Source: JAPLFM01 sp964650885 | GTDB lineage: Bacteria > Bacteroidota > Ignavibacteria > Kapaibacteriales > UBA2268 | Direction: 5' to 3' | Length of the DNA: 14,760 nucleotides | Assembly (NCBI GenBank): GCA_964650885.1 | Contig: CAZYXG010000052.1 | Span: 1-14,760, forward strand | Shown here: positions 1 to 6,502 of the stretch, in pieces | Layout of the letters: every line of letters starts with the position of its first letter | Numbering within the stretch: position 1 is the stretch's first letter | Made by a program: the position numbers and the translations under genes | The notes under the pieces: model-generated | What the model was told of the DNA's origin: nothing | Databases searched by the model: none | Seen by the model: only the letters and a program-made list of their open reading frames with translations

Positions 1-1
1 A

Positions 2-145
2 CTTAGTCAAATGGCGAGACTCTGGCGGTATTTATCATTTCGAGAAGATGAAATAGTGGGTCTCCATTCCAAATCCTATTCTATTTATGAATTTGTAACT
101 ATGAAGAAGTTTTATAAAAATATTAGCTCTGCTATCGAAAGATAA
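2..145 (+). CDS. 3' end of an unidentified gene (partial)
   Basis: An open frame enters from the left edge and stops at TAA 143-145, giving the last 47 residues of a protein. The tail is rich in aromatic and basic residues (it includes LWRYLSF and MKKFYKNISSAIER) and ends just inside a terminator-like hairpin, which supports a real gene end. I do not recognise the family from this fragment. The other plus-strand frame at the edge meets a stop at once. The start and most of the protein lie outside the window. Confidence 0.5.
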   Translation, partial: LSQMARLWRYLSFREDEIVGLHSKSYSIYEFVTMKKFYKNISSAIER

Positions 146-160
146 TAGAGCTTTATTTTG
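125..160 (+). terminator. Terminator-like hairpin at the end of the left-edge gene
   Basis: AGCTCT at 125-130 pairs with AGAGCT at 147-152. An inner stem TATC/GATA (133-136 with 141-144) closes a GAAA tetraloop, with a G-T pair and a C/A mismatch between the two stems. A T-rich tail (TTATTTTG) follows. The hairpin overlaps the stop codon at 143-145. It is shorter and less perfect than the other terminators in the window. Confidence 0.5.
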
Positions 161-255
161 TTAAATTATTCAAAACAATATAGATGTGCAGAATGAGTCT
201 CTAATAAGTAGGTGCTGTATGCTTTAATTACAGTCTAATTCAATTTGGAGAAAAA

Positions 256-543
256 ATGAATATCAAAGATTTACACGAAAACTTAAATGGTGTTTCAGCT
301 ATTGAAGTTAATGCCAATCAGCAAAACAGTATTAAAGCTATTAGAATCTTGGCAAATGAAAAATTACTAGAGCATATCAGTAAAGTCCCAGCACTGTTAG
401 TTTGTGTAATAGGGGAAGCAAAATATGAAGATGAAAGTGGAGCAGCGGTAGAGCTGAAAAGTGGAGACTATGTGCAAATCCTTCCAATGCTAAAGCATTG
501 GGTAAGTGCTACTTTAGAAAGTCATTTTTTGCTCATAAAATAA
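256..543 (+). CDS. Small cupin-fold protein
   Basis: A 95-residue protein that fits a single short cupin barrel. The second half reads like the family pattern: PALLVCVIGEA at about residues 45-55, an acidic turn, then LKSGDYVQILPMLKHWVSA, matching the conserved glycine-aspartate turn and the later histidine of cupins, and ending in an SHFLLIK strand. Of the usual metal ligands only isolated histidines are visible (in LEHIS and LKHWV), so metal binding or enzymatic activity is uncertain. The start is supported by GGAG at 247-250 followed by AAAAA, one of the few good Shine-Dalgarno sites here. It is a single gene, convergent with rplT, with a shared hairpin between them. Substrate and role cannot be told from sequence; such proteins are often sugar- or metal-binding or regulatory. 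Confidence 0.75.
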   Translation: MNIKDLHENLNGVSAIEVNANQQNSIKAIRILANEKLLEHISKVPALLVCVIGEAKYEDESGAAVELKSGDYVQILPMLKHWVSATLESHFLLIK

Positions 544-570
544 TTTACTTTTATCTATCTCTCTAAAGAT

Positions 571-602
571 AAAAAAAAGCTCGATTCATTTGAATCGAGC
601 TT
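571..602 (-). terminator. Rho-independent terminator of rpmI-rplT
   Basis: A perfect 11-bp stem (AAGCTCGATTC at 577-587 with GAATCGAGCTT at 592-602) closes a four-base loop. On the minus strand it is followed by a run of eight T (571-578 on the plus strand are A). It lies 30 bases past the rplT stop. On the plus strand no T-run follows, so termination of the cupin gene from this side would be weaker. Confidence 0.85.
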
Positions 603-631
603 CACTTATGTTTTAATCTTTAAATCTAAAT

Positions 632-976
632 TTAAGCCATTGCTTGCTTAACTATAGAAACGAATATTTCTGGCTTATTCATAGCAAAGTCAGCAAGGAC
701 TTTTCTATTGATGATTATACCTTTGGTATCCAATGCGTGGATTAAACGAGAGTAAGTGGTGCCATTAATTCTTGCAGCTGCATTAATTCTGACAATCCAC
801 AAACTACGATAAACACGTTTTTTTAATTTTCTTCCCACATAAGCGTGCTGCAAGCCTTTCTCAATGTGGTTCTTCGCAATTGTCCAGACGTTCTTTCTTT
901 TTCCCCAATAGCCTTTAGCTAATTTTAAGAAACGTTTTCTCCTGGCACGCGAAGCTACTTTATTTACACTTCTCAT
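632..976 (-). CDS. rplT: 50S ribosomal protein L20
   Basis: A 114-residue protein with the full L20 pattern: a basic N-terminal extension (MRSVNKVASRARRKRFLKLAKGY), the conserved WTIAKNHIEKGLQHAYVGRKLKKR stretch shortened here to its key parts WTIAKNHIEK and HAYVGRKLKKR, then RSLWIVRINAAARING. L20 binds 23S rRNA early in assembly of the large subunit, and in several bacteria also represses its own operon. It follows rpmI by 74 bases on the same strand and ends just before a strong terminator, so the two are likely co-transcribed. Length and start are normal for the family. Confidence 0.98.
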   Translation of the reverse strand: MRSVNKVASRARRKRFLKLAKGYWGKRKNVWTIAKNHIEKGLQHAYVGRKLKKRVYRSLWIVRINAAARINGTTYSRLIHALDTKGIIINRKVLADFAMNKPEIFVSIVKQAMA

Positions 977-1050
977 TTTACTGAAATCCTGTAATATTGT
1001 TTAAAATAAGTGGCTTAGGAGAGCTTCTTCCCAATCACCACAACAAATAA

Positions 1051-1248
1051 TTAATAACCTGGCAAAAGGTGTTTCACTTTTGGCAAGTCAACATCAGAAA
1101 CCATAGTAGATTGACGCAAGTTGCGTTTAGTCTTTCTAGATTTCTTAGTCAAGATATGAGCTTTAAAAGCTTTCTCTCTTTTGAAACCGCCACTGCCTGT
1201 TTTCTTGAAACGTTTTTTAGCAGCTGAGTTTGACTTCATTTTTGGCAT
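1051..1248 (-). CDS. rpmI: 50S ribosomal protein L35
   Basis: A 65-residue, very basic protein beginning MPKMKSNSAAKKRFKKTGSG and containing KAHILTKKSRKTKRNLR, the family signature. It is a small component of the large ribosomal subunit. It is the first gene of the rpmI-rplT pair. In most bacteria infC (IF3) precedes rpmI, but here the upstream neighbour on the same strand is the PorZ-like gene, and a promoter-like TATTTTTG box sits in between, so the pair probably has its own transcript. Confidence 0.98.
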   Translation of the reverse strand: MPKMKSNSAAKKRFKKTGSGGFKREKAFKAHILTKKSRKTKRNLRQSTMVSDVDLPKVKHLLPGY

Positions 1249-1279
1249 TATATTCCCTTTTTTATGAATTCAAGGACTA

Positions 1280-1287
1280 CAAAAATA
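1280..1287 (-). promoter_or_regulatory. Bacteroidota-type -7 promoter box before rpmI
   Basis: On the minus strand this reads TATTTTTG, an exact match to the TAnnTTTG -7 element of Bacteroidota promoters, ending 31 bases before the rpmI start. A possible -33 TTTG lies at 1304-1307 (minus strand), a spacing of 16 bases, a little short. The same octamer occurs at almost the same distance before crcB. Confidence 0.45.
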
Positions 1288-1365
1288 CGAATTTTCCACA
1301 AAACAAAAAAAGTTTATTTGTGTTTGATTCAATTTTTATTTTCGTTAGCTTAAAATTTGATAGAT

Positions 1366-3639
1366 TTAATCTCTTATCAATGCAAATTTTGTGATTGCAG
1401 ATTGACCATTTGTTTTCGATGTAGCTATTACCAAATATACACCAGTTGGTACAATAGTTCCAGATTCATTTCTGCCATCCCAAGTGATTGTGCGACCTAT
1501 TGTTTGGAATGAGCGAACGTATTGCCCACCCTCGGTAATCACTTTAACATCGCTATTTTCTGTCAGCCCGTCTATCACAAAAAGCCCATCTTTGCTAGGT
1601 TTGTATGGCTGCGGATAGCATATTAAACTAAAATCATCTTTCGGCTCAATAGATAAACTTGAAGCCGAAAATAGACCACGAGTAGTACCAATATAGATTT
1701 CACCAGTGTTCACATTTGTCGCAAGCGAATAGACATCATTTGTAGCCAAAGGCGAATTGCTTGTATTATACGTAGCAAGCACTTCGGATCCATCGGCGTT
1801 CAAAACATAAACTCCTTTTGGTGTTGCTAGCCACTTGTTGTCGAGTGCGTCCACCATAATTTGTCTTACCAATGTTTCGTTTAATGCTCTAATTTCTCTA
1901 AAAATAAATTTTGGACTTTTGCTTAAAGCAGCGCTTGGGTTTACAAGAACAGACAAACCATTTGCACTTGCAATCCAAAGATAGCCAGACTTATCTACTT
2001 TCAAATCCAAATTAGTATTATTTTTCAGCAATGGATAGTTTCCAGTGGTGATTGTGCCGCAAAAATCATCATTCTCGTTGTCGAAAGTACCTCTTTCATT
2101 GAAATAGTGCAATCCCCAAGAGCCAAGATCGCTAGAAGCAAATACGTCGGGGTTGCTTGTGGCAAGCCATTTTGTATTGTTGCCGTCAATTTCCAATGTG
2201 AAATAGGAATTTTTGTTGCTACCGTCGCAATTTATATGTGGGTAATAGCCAGTTTTGGTTTTTGCAAACATCATTGGAGAGCCGTCTAAAGCTCTTGCAT
2301 TAATAGTCCACACATTGCCATAAGTATCTTCTTTGCTATTTCCCATCAAAACATATCTTGCTGCATCGTTGTAGCCAACATACGGAGAATTAAGGCTTGT
2401 AAGAGTATCAAAATCTAGTTTGTTGCCAGTTTTTCTAATATTCAAAAGACCAGACCCATAGCCAGCAAAATTAACCGAACCATCGCTTAATGATGAGACT
2501 TTAGTGAACACTTCATCTCTAATCATTGGGTATTGAGAAGGAGTAATGTTAGTCCAAACTCCATTATCCAAAAACATAACTCCTCTTCCATAAGTTCTGC
2601 CGCCAACTGCCCAAAGCAAACCTTGTTTGTCCACATCCATTGCAATGAAACCATTAGATATTGGAGTTGGAGGAGAATAATAATTTATGGAAGAGCTATT
2701 GACTACACAAATTGAATTTAATGTATAGGCCAATACTATGGAAGAATTCAAATTATCATAGATTTTATTAAATCTAGATTTGTAAGGCAAACTATAATCT
2801 GGTTCGCCTTTCATATTGAAAATTGTAAATGCTGTATGAACGAAGAGCTGATTGTTATGGCTAAAAATACCAATTAAGTTATCAGCTTTATCGAATTGAA
2901 ATATTTTATTTAAAGTATTATTTTTCAATGAATAAGCAAAGCCATCTGATGAAACTAATAGCAATGAATCACCAGATTGTTTAATGTCAACTAAGTTATT
3001 TAAAGCAATTGAATTAAGTCTGGTAATATTTCGCCAAATAGATCTATCCACTATTGATTCCATAATTGGAGCAATAGCCAAACCTTGATTAGTTGTAAGC
3101 CAAATAGAATCATTGAGGATTAATATTTTTGTTACTTCTGTTTGGGAGTTGAAATTGCCGAGTCTTTTCACATCTTCTAAAAATATATTCTGTTTTGGGT
3201 CGAAAATAGCTAAACCAAACCCACCCCCAATATATATTTTGTTGTTGTAAGAAGTGATTGAATTTATTTGTGAGTTGGAAAAACCAACATTTTTAATATC
3301 TAAAAAATTTGTCCATTGGAAATCTTCAGTGCAAATATCTATATTGCCAGAGCTTGAGCCAAAGTAAATTTTCTTATTCAAGGTGTCGGCATATACTTCT
3401 GTCAAATCAATAGACAAAAGCCCGTTGTCGTTTCTAAATTCAATATAACTACTATCGGCAGGATTGAAACAATAAGCTCCACCATTGCAAGCCACCCAAT
3501 ATCTACCTTTGGAATCAGTTGCTACAGCTCTAGCATTGCTCATTGCTGTGTAACTTTTCCAATTGTTTAATCTAATTCCTTCCGCAAAAACTGGTGCAAT
3601 AATTACACAGAATAGAGCTAAGAATTTTACATATCTCAT
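1366..3639 (-). CDS. PorZ-like beta-propeller protein with T9SS sorting domain
   Basis: A protein of about 757 residues. The chosen ATG (3637-3639) begins a clean signal peptide, MRYVKFLALFCVIIAPVFA; an in-frame ATG at 3687 would only add a polar stretch before it. After the signal come repeated propeller blades (motifs such as DSKGRYWVACNGGAY, NKIYIGGGFGLAIF, DSIWLTTNQGLAI, DNKWLATPKGVYVL), apparently two propellers at about residues 25-330 and 330-670. The last ~80 residues look like a T9SS type A C-terminal domain (YPQPYKPSKDG, then TWDGRNESG, VPTGVYLV, KFALIRD). This order, two propellers plus CTD, is that of PorZ, a cell-surface T9SS part that helps attach anionic LPS to cargo. It could instead be another propeller-bearing T9SS cargo. 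It lies downstream of ribH but past a terminator, so it is probably transcribed separately. Confidence 0.75.
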   Translation of the reverse strand: MRYVKFLALFCVIIAPVFAEGIRLNNWKSYTAMSNARAVATDSKGRYWVACNGGAYCFNPADSSYIEFRNDNGLLSIDLTEVYADTLNKKIYFGSSSGNIDICTEDFQWTNFLDIKNVGFSNSQINSITSYNNKIYIGGGFGLAIFDPKQNIFLEDVKRLGNFNSQTEVTKILILNDSIWLTTNQGLAIAPIMESIVDRSIWRNITRLNSIALNNLVDIKQSGDSLLLVSSDGFAYSLKNNTLNKIFQFDKADNLIGIFSHNNQLFVHTAFTIFNMKGEPDYSLPYKSRFNKIYDNLNSSIVLAYTLNSICVVNSSSINYYSPPTPISNGFIAMDVDKQGLLWAVGGRTYGRGVMFLDNGVWTNITPSQYPMIRDEVFTKVSSLSDGSVNFAGYGSGLLNIRKTGNKLDFDTLTSLNSPYVGYNDAARYVLMGNSKEDTYGNVWTINARALDGSPMMFAKTKTGYYPHINCDGSNKNSYFTLEIDGNNTKWLATSNPDVFASSDLGSWGLHYFNERGTFDNENDDFCGTITTGNYPLLKNNTNLDLKVDKSGYLWIASANGLSVLVNPSAALSKSPKFIFREIRALNETLVRQIMVDALDNKWLATPKGVYVLNADGSEVLATYNTSNSPLATNDVYSLATNVNTGEIYIGTTRGLFSASSLSIEPKDDFSLICYPQPYKPSKDGLFVIDGLTENSDVKVITEGGQYVRSFQTIGRTITWDGRNESGTIVPTGVYLVIATSKTNGQSAITKFALIRD

Positions 3640-3685
3640 AAATTTATTTTTTAAAGATTGATAGTTTCTTTTAGAATATAAACAC

Positions 3686-3719
3686 AAAAAAATGAAATAA
3701 GTTACAAAGTTATTTCATT
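3686..3719 (-). terminator. Rho-independent terminator after ribH
   Basis: Inverted repeat AATGAAATAA (3691-3700) and TTATTTCATT (3710-3719), a perfect 10-bp stem with a nine-base loop. On the minus strand a seven-base T-run follows (3686-3692 are A on the plus strand). The stem overlaps the ribH stop codon (3718-3720). It has few G-C pairs, so strength is uncertain, but the form is right for ending ribH transcription before the PorZ-like gene. Confidence 0.6.
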
Positions 3720-4185
3720 ATTTGATAAGCGGCATTAAATTAGCCATTTCCACAGCCACCATGGCAGCTTCAAATCCTTTGTTTCCCATTTTTGTTCCTG
3801 CTCTTTCAATCGCTTGCTCTATTGAATCAGTAGTCAAAATACCATTCACACAAGGAATACCAGTTGCCAAAGCAACATTGGACAAACCTTTAATAGCTTC
3901 GCCAGCCACGAAATCAAAATGCGGAGTATTTCCTCTGATTACAGTACCCAATGCAATAATTGCATCATATTTTTTAGTTTGAGCAATTCTCTGAGCTACA
4001 ATTGGAATTTCAAATGCTCCTGGACAATATGCAATGCACACATTTTTTTGGTCTCCACCATTTCTAATAATTGCGTCTTGAGCACCTTCCAAAAGCTTTG
4101 TAGTTATGAAATCGTTCCATCTGGCAACGACAATTGCGAAATTCTTGCCCTTAGCATCGAATTTACCTTCAACAATTTTGTACAT
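3718..4185 (-). CDS. ribH: 6,7-dimethyl-8-ribityllumazine synthase
   Basis: Lumazine synthase joins 5-amino-6-ribitylamino-uracil with 3,4-dihydroxy-2-butanone 4-phosphate, the step before riboflavin synthase. At 155 residues it has the family length and motifs: KNFAIVVARWN near the N-terminus, CPGAFEIP at 54-61, GTVIRGNTPHFDFVA at 80-94 with the catalytic histidine at 89, and RAGTKMGNKGFEAA near the end. The frame is open to an ATG at 4269, but that would add 28 residues forming a hydrophobic segment, foreign to this cytoplasmic enzyme; the ATG at 4183-4185 (MYKIVEGKF) gives the standard start. No other rib genes are in view, and I see no FMN riboswitch in the short leader. A loose TACTTTG lies at 4227-4233 (minus). 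It is divergent from the isomerase cluster. Confidence 0.96.
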   Translation of the reverse strand: MYKIVEGKFDAKGKNFAIVVARWNDFITTKLLEGAQDAIIRNGGDQKNVCIAYCPGAFEIPIVAQRIAQTKKYDAIIALGTVIRGNTPHFDFVAGEAIKGLSNVALATGIPCVNGILTTDSIEQAIERAGTKMGNKGFEAAMVAVEMANLMPLIK

Positions 4186-4295
4186 ATTTTTTAAATAGTT
4201 TATGAAAAATGAAGAAATTATGATAGCAAAGTAGAAAAAAATGCTTAATTTTAAAACTTGTTTATTCAAATTTTTAAAAATTCTAGGATTTTATT

Positions 4296-5000
4296 ATGAA
4301 ATTACGTGTTACGATAGCAAGTATTGCAATATTAACTTTTGCTTTTGTAAGCACAAGTTCTGCAAAACAAACTGTTAAATTCACAAACCAAGTTGACTCT
4401 CTTTCTTATGCAATTGGCGTACAAGTGGGCAATGGCTTGAAAAGAGACAATATCAAAGTAAATGCTGACTTAGTTAAATCAGCTATTCTTGATTTCTTAG
4501 CAGACGAAAACAACCTTGCTTTGAAAAAAGAAGATATGGATAATTTATTTCAAAATTTGAATAAAGAAATCCAAGAGAAAAAAGCAGTAGAAGCTCAAAC
4601 TGCGGGTGCTGAAAACGAAAACATTGGAAAAGCTTTCTTAGAAAAAAACAAATCACTACCTGGTGTGAGAGTTACTCCAAGTGGTTTGCAGTATAAAGTT
4701 ACTCTTGAAGGCAAAGGAGCATCTCCAAAAGCAGAAAACACTGTGAAAGTGCACTATAAAGGTATGCTTATCAATGGCAAAACTTTCGATTCTTCTATTG
4801 ATAGAGGCGAACCAGCTGAATTCCCATTGAACGGAGTAATCAAGGGTTGGACAGAAGGCTTGCAATTAATAAAAGTTGGTGGTAAAGCTACTCTTTATAT
4901 ACCTAGCGATTTAGCTTATGGCGATAAAGGTGCTGGTGGACTTATCGGACCAAAAGAAACTTTAATCTTTGAAGTTGAATTAATTGAAATTGTTAAATAA
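4296..5000 (+). CDS. FKBP-type peptidyl-prolyl isomerase, FkpA/Mip-like (copy A, periplasmic)
   Basis: A 234-residue proline isomerase and likely periplasmic folding helper. A signal peptide (MKLRVTIASIAILTFAFVSTSSA, probable cut after A23) has no lipobox, so the mature protein should be soluble. Residues ~34-120 form the helical FKBP N-terminal dimerisation domain (DSLSYAIGVQVGNGLKR onward); residues ~121-234 are the FKBP domain. Expected active-site residues are present: Y154, F164, D165, F176, V181, I182, W185, Y208, F225. AGGA lies 11 bases before the ATG. It is the first of three tandem genes, 17 bases before the next. From codon ~34 to the stop, I found no difference from copy B when reading the two side by side. 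The E. coli relative FkpA acts as chaperone and isomerase; the exact clients here are unknown. Confidence 0.93.
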   Translation: MKLRVTIASIAILTFAFVSTSSAKQTVKFTNQVDSLSYAIGVQVGNGLKRDNIKVNADLVKSAILDFLADENNLALKKEDMDNLFQNLNKEIQEKKAVEAQTAGAENENIGKAFLEKNKSLPGVRVTPSGLQYKVTLEGKGASPKAENTVKVHYKGMLINGKTFDSSIDRGEPAEFPLNGVIKGWTEGLQLIKVGGKATLYIPSDLAYGDKGAGGLIGPKETLIFEVELIEIVK

Positions 5001-5831
5001 TTAACCTAAACAAACACATGAAAATCAAAATATTTATTGCGGCATTATGCTCATTAGTTGTTATTTCTTGCAATAAAGAAGTAAGCAAAAGCCACATTAA
5101 AACAACAAATGACTCTCTTTCTTATGCAATTGGCGTACAAGTGGGCAATGGCTTGAAAAGAGACAATATCAAAGTAAATGCTGACTTAGTTAAATCAGCT
5201 ATTCTTGATTTCTTAGCAGACGAAAACAACCTTGCTTTGAAAAAAGAAGATATGGATAATTTATTTCAAAATTTGAATAAAGAAATCCAAGAGAAAAAAG
5301 CAGTAGAAGCTCAAACTGCGGGTGCTGAAAACGAAAACATTGGAAAAGCTTTCTTAGAAAAAAACAAATCACTACCTGGTGTGAGAGTTACTCCAAGTGG
5401 TTTGCAGTATAAAGTTACTCTTGAAGGCAAAGGAGCATCTCCAAAAGCAGAAAACACTGTGAAAGTGCACTATAAAGGTATGCTTATCAATGGCAAAACT
5501 TTCGATTCTTCTATTGATAGAGGCGAACCAGCTGAATTCCCATTGAACGGAGTAATCAAGGGTTGGACAGAAGGCTTGCAATTAATAAAAGTTGGTGGTA
5601 AAGCTACTCTTTATATACCTAGCGATTTAGCTTATGGCGATAAAGGTGCTGGTGGACTTATCGGACCAAAAGAAACTTTAATCTTTGAAGTTGAATTAAT
5701 TGAAATTGTTAAATAATTAACCTAAACAAACACATGAAAATCAAAATATTTATTGCGGCATTATGCTCATTAGTTGTTATTTCTTGCAATAAAGAAGTAA
5801 GCAAAAGCGACATTAAAACAACAAATGACTC
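4394..5831 (+). repeat. Tandem duplication, 716-bp period, two overlapping 722-bp copies
   Basis: Copy 1 spans 4394-5115 and copy 2 spans 5110-5831. Each runs from inside one isomerase gene, through the 17-base spacer, into the start of the next gene. The only difference I found is C at 5093 against G at 5809. The hexamer TGACTC stands at the left edge (4394-4399), the junction (5110-5115) and the right edge (5826-5831); sequence on the outer sides differs. This is the expected product of unequal crossover between copy A and copy C within that hexamer. Confidence 0.9.
5018..5716 (+). CDS. FKBP-type peptidyl-prolyl isomerase, chimeric lipoprotein (copy B)
   Basis: A 232-residue proline isomerase made of two parts. 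Residues 1-31 match copy C (one change, His instead of Asp at residue 26), including a lipoprotein signal with lipobox VISC and acceptor Cys18. From DSLSYAIG at residue ~32 onward it is the dimerisation and FKBP domain of copy A with no amino-acid change. The swap point lies in the TGACTC shared by both parents and keeps the frame. Active-site residues are all retained (as in copy A, shifted by two). The product should be the copy A enzyme anchored to a membrane by lipid, probably the outer membrane; residues after the cysteine (Asn, Lys, Glu) do not settle inner against outer. The gene sits between A and C with identical 17-base spacers, so co-transcription is likely. The gene is intact, not a pseudogene. 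Confidence 0.92.
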   Translation: MKIKIFIAALCSLVVISCNKEVSKSHIKTTNDSLSYAIGVQVGNGLKRDNIKVNADLVKSAILDFLADENNLALKKEDMDNLFQNLNKEIQEKKAVEAQTAGAENENIGKAFLEKNKSLPGVRVTPSGLQYKVTLEGKGASPKAENTVKVHYKGMLINGKTFDSSIDRGEPAEFPLNGVIKGWTEGLQLIKVGGKATLYIPSDLAYGDKGAGGLIGPKETLIFEVELIEIVK

Positions 5832-6438
5832 AATTTCTTATGCTATCGGTGTTCAAGTGGGTACTGGTTTGCAACGTGATTCATTGAAAATGAATGCAGA
5901 CTTAATCAAACTTGCTATTAATGATGTGCTTTCTGGAGATACAAACAAAATCGCTTTGAAAAAAGCAGATATGGACAGAGTATTTCAAGAATTGAATAAA
6001 CAAATGCAAGACAAAAAAATGAAAGAAGTACAATCAAAAGGTGCTGAAAATAAATCTCTTGGCGATAAATTCTTAGAAAACAATAAGAATCAAGCTGGTG
6101 TAAAAGTTACAGCGACTGGTCTTCAATATAAAATCACTCAAGAAGGTAAAGGACCTGCTCCAACTTTGGAAAGTACAGTTAAGGTTCATTACAAAGGTAT
6201 GCTTTTGAATGGTAAAGTATTCGATTCTTCATTGGATCGTGGTCAACCAGTTGAATTCCCTTTAAATGGAGTTATCAAAGGTTGGGGTGAAGGCTTACAA
6301 TTGATGAAAGTTGGTGGCAAAGCTACTCTTTATATACCTGGCAACTTAGCTTATGGCGAACAAGGTGCTGGCGGTTTAATTGGTGCTAATGAAACTTTAA
6401 TTTTCGAAGTTGAGCTATTAGAGATTGTTAAAAAATAA
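5734..6438 (+). CDS. FKBP-type peptidyl-prolyl isomerase lipoprotein, FkpA/Mip-like (copy C)
   Basis: A 234-residue proline isomerase. It begins with a lipoprotein signal (MKIKIFIAALCSLVVISC, acceptor Cys18; Cys11 has no fitting lipobox). A helical dimerisation domain follows (DSISYAIGVQVGTGLQRD onward), then a full FKBP domain (VKVHYKGMLLNGKVFDSS, FPLNGVIKGWGEGLQ, LAYGEQGAGGLIGANETLIFEVELLEI). The body is clearly related to A and B but diverged: it has about two extra residues in the helical region and many substitutions, so the A/C pair is old whereas the B copy is recent. It is the last gene of the cluster and is followed within 30 bases by a strong terminator. Role: surface- or membrane-attached protein folding in the periplasm. 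Confidence 0.93.
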   Translation: MKIKIFIAALCSLVVISCNKEVSKSDIKTTNDSISYAIGVQVGTGLQRDSLKMNADLIKLAINDVLSGDTNKIALKKADMDRVFQELNKQMQDKKMKEVQSKGAENKSLGDKFLENNKNQAGVKVTATGLQYKITQEGKGPAPTLESTVKVHYKGMLLNGKVFDSSLDRGQPVEFPLNGVIKGWGEGLQLMKVGGKATLYIPGNLAYGEQGAGGLIGANETLIFEVELLEIVKK

Positions 6439-6463
6439 TCTAAATCTCAATTTAATGAAATTC

Positions 6464-6502
6464 AAATCCTCTAAGTCAGAAATGTATTAGAGGATTTTTT
6501 TT
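6464..6502 (+). terminator. Rho-independent terminator of the isomerase cluster
   Basis: A perfect 11-bp stem, AAATCCTCTAA (6464-6474) with TTAGAGGATTT (6487-6497), a 12-base loop, and a T-run at 6495-6502. It lies 25 bases after the stop of copy C. The stem also contains the stop codon of the convergent minus-strand membrane gene (6471-6473), so the two genes share this DNA. Confidence 0.85.

Noticed and set aside
3640..3687. Longer start for the PorZ-like gene (MCLYSKRN and on)
   Set aside because: It would place 16 polar residues before a clean signal peptide that begins at the ATG 3637-3639.
4186..4269. Upstream in-frame extension of ribH by 28 residues with a hydrophobic, signal-like stretch
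   Set aside because: Lumazine synthase is cytoplasmic and the ATG at 4185 gives the normal family start and length. The extension is AT-rich leader that happens to stay open.
4186..4295. FMN riboswitch before ribH
   Set aside because: The leader is too short and lacks the conserved AGGG-rich RFN element pieces.
4394..5831. The long repeat as a mobile element or integrated cassette
   Set aside because: There is no transposase, terminal inverted repeat or target duplication. The boundaries are inside homologous genes, which recombination between paralogues explains fully.
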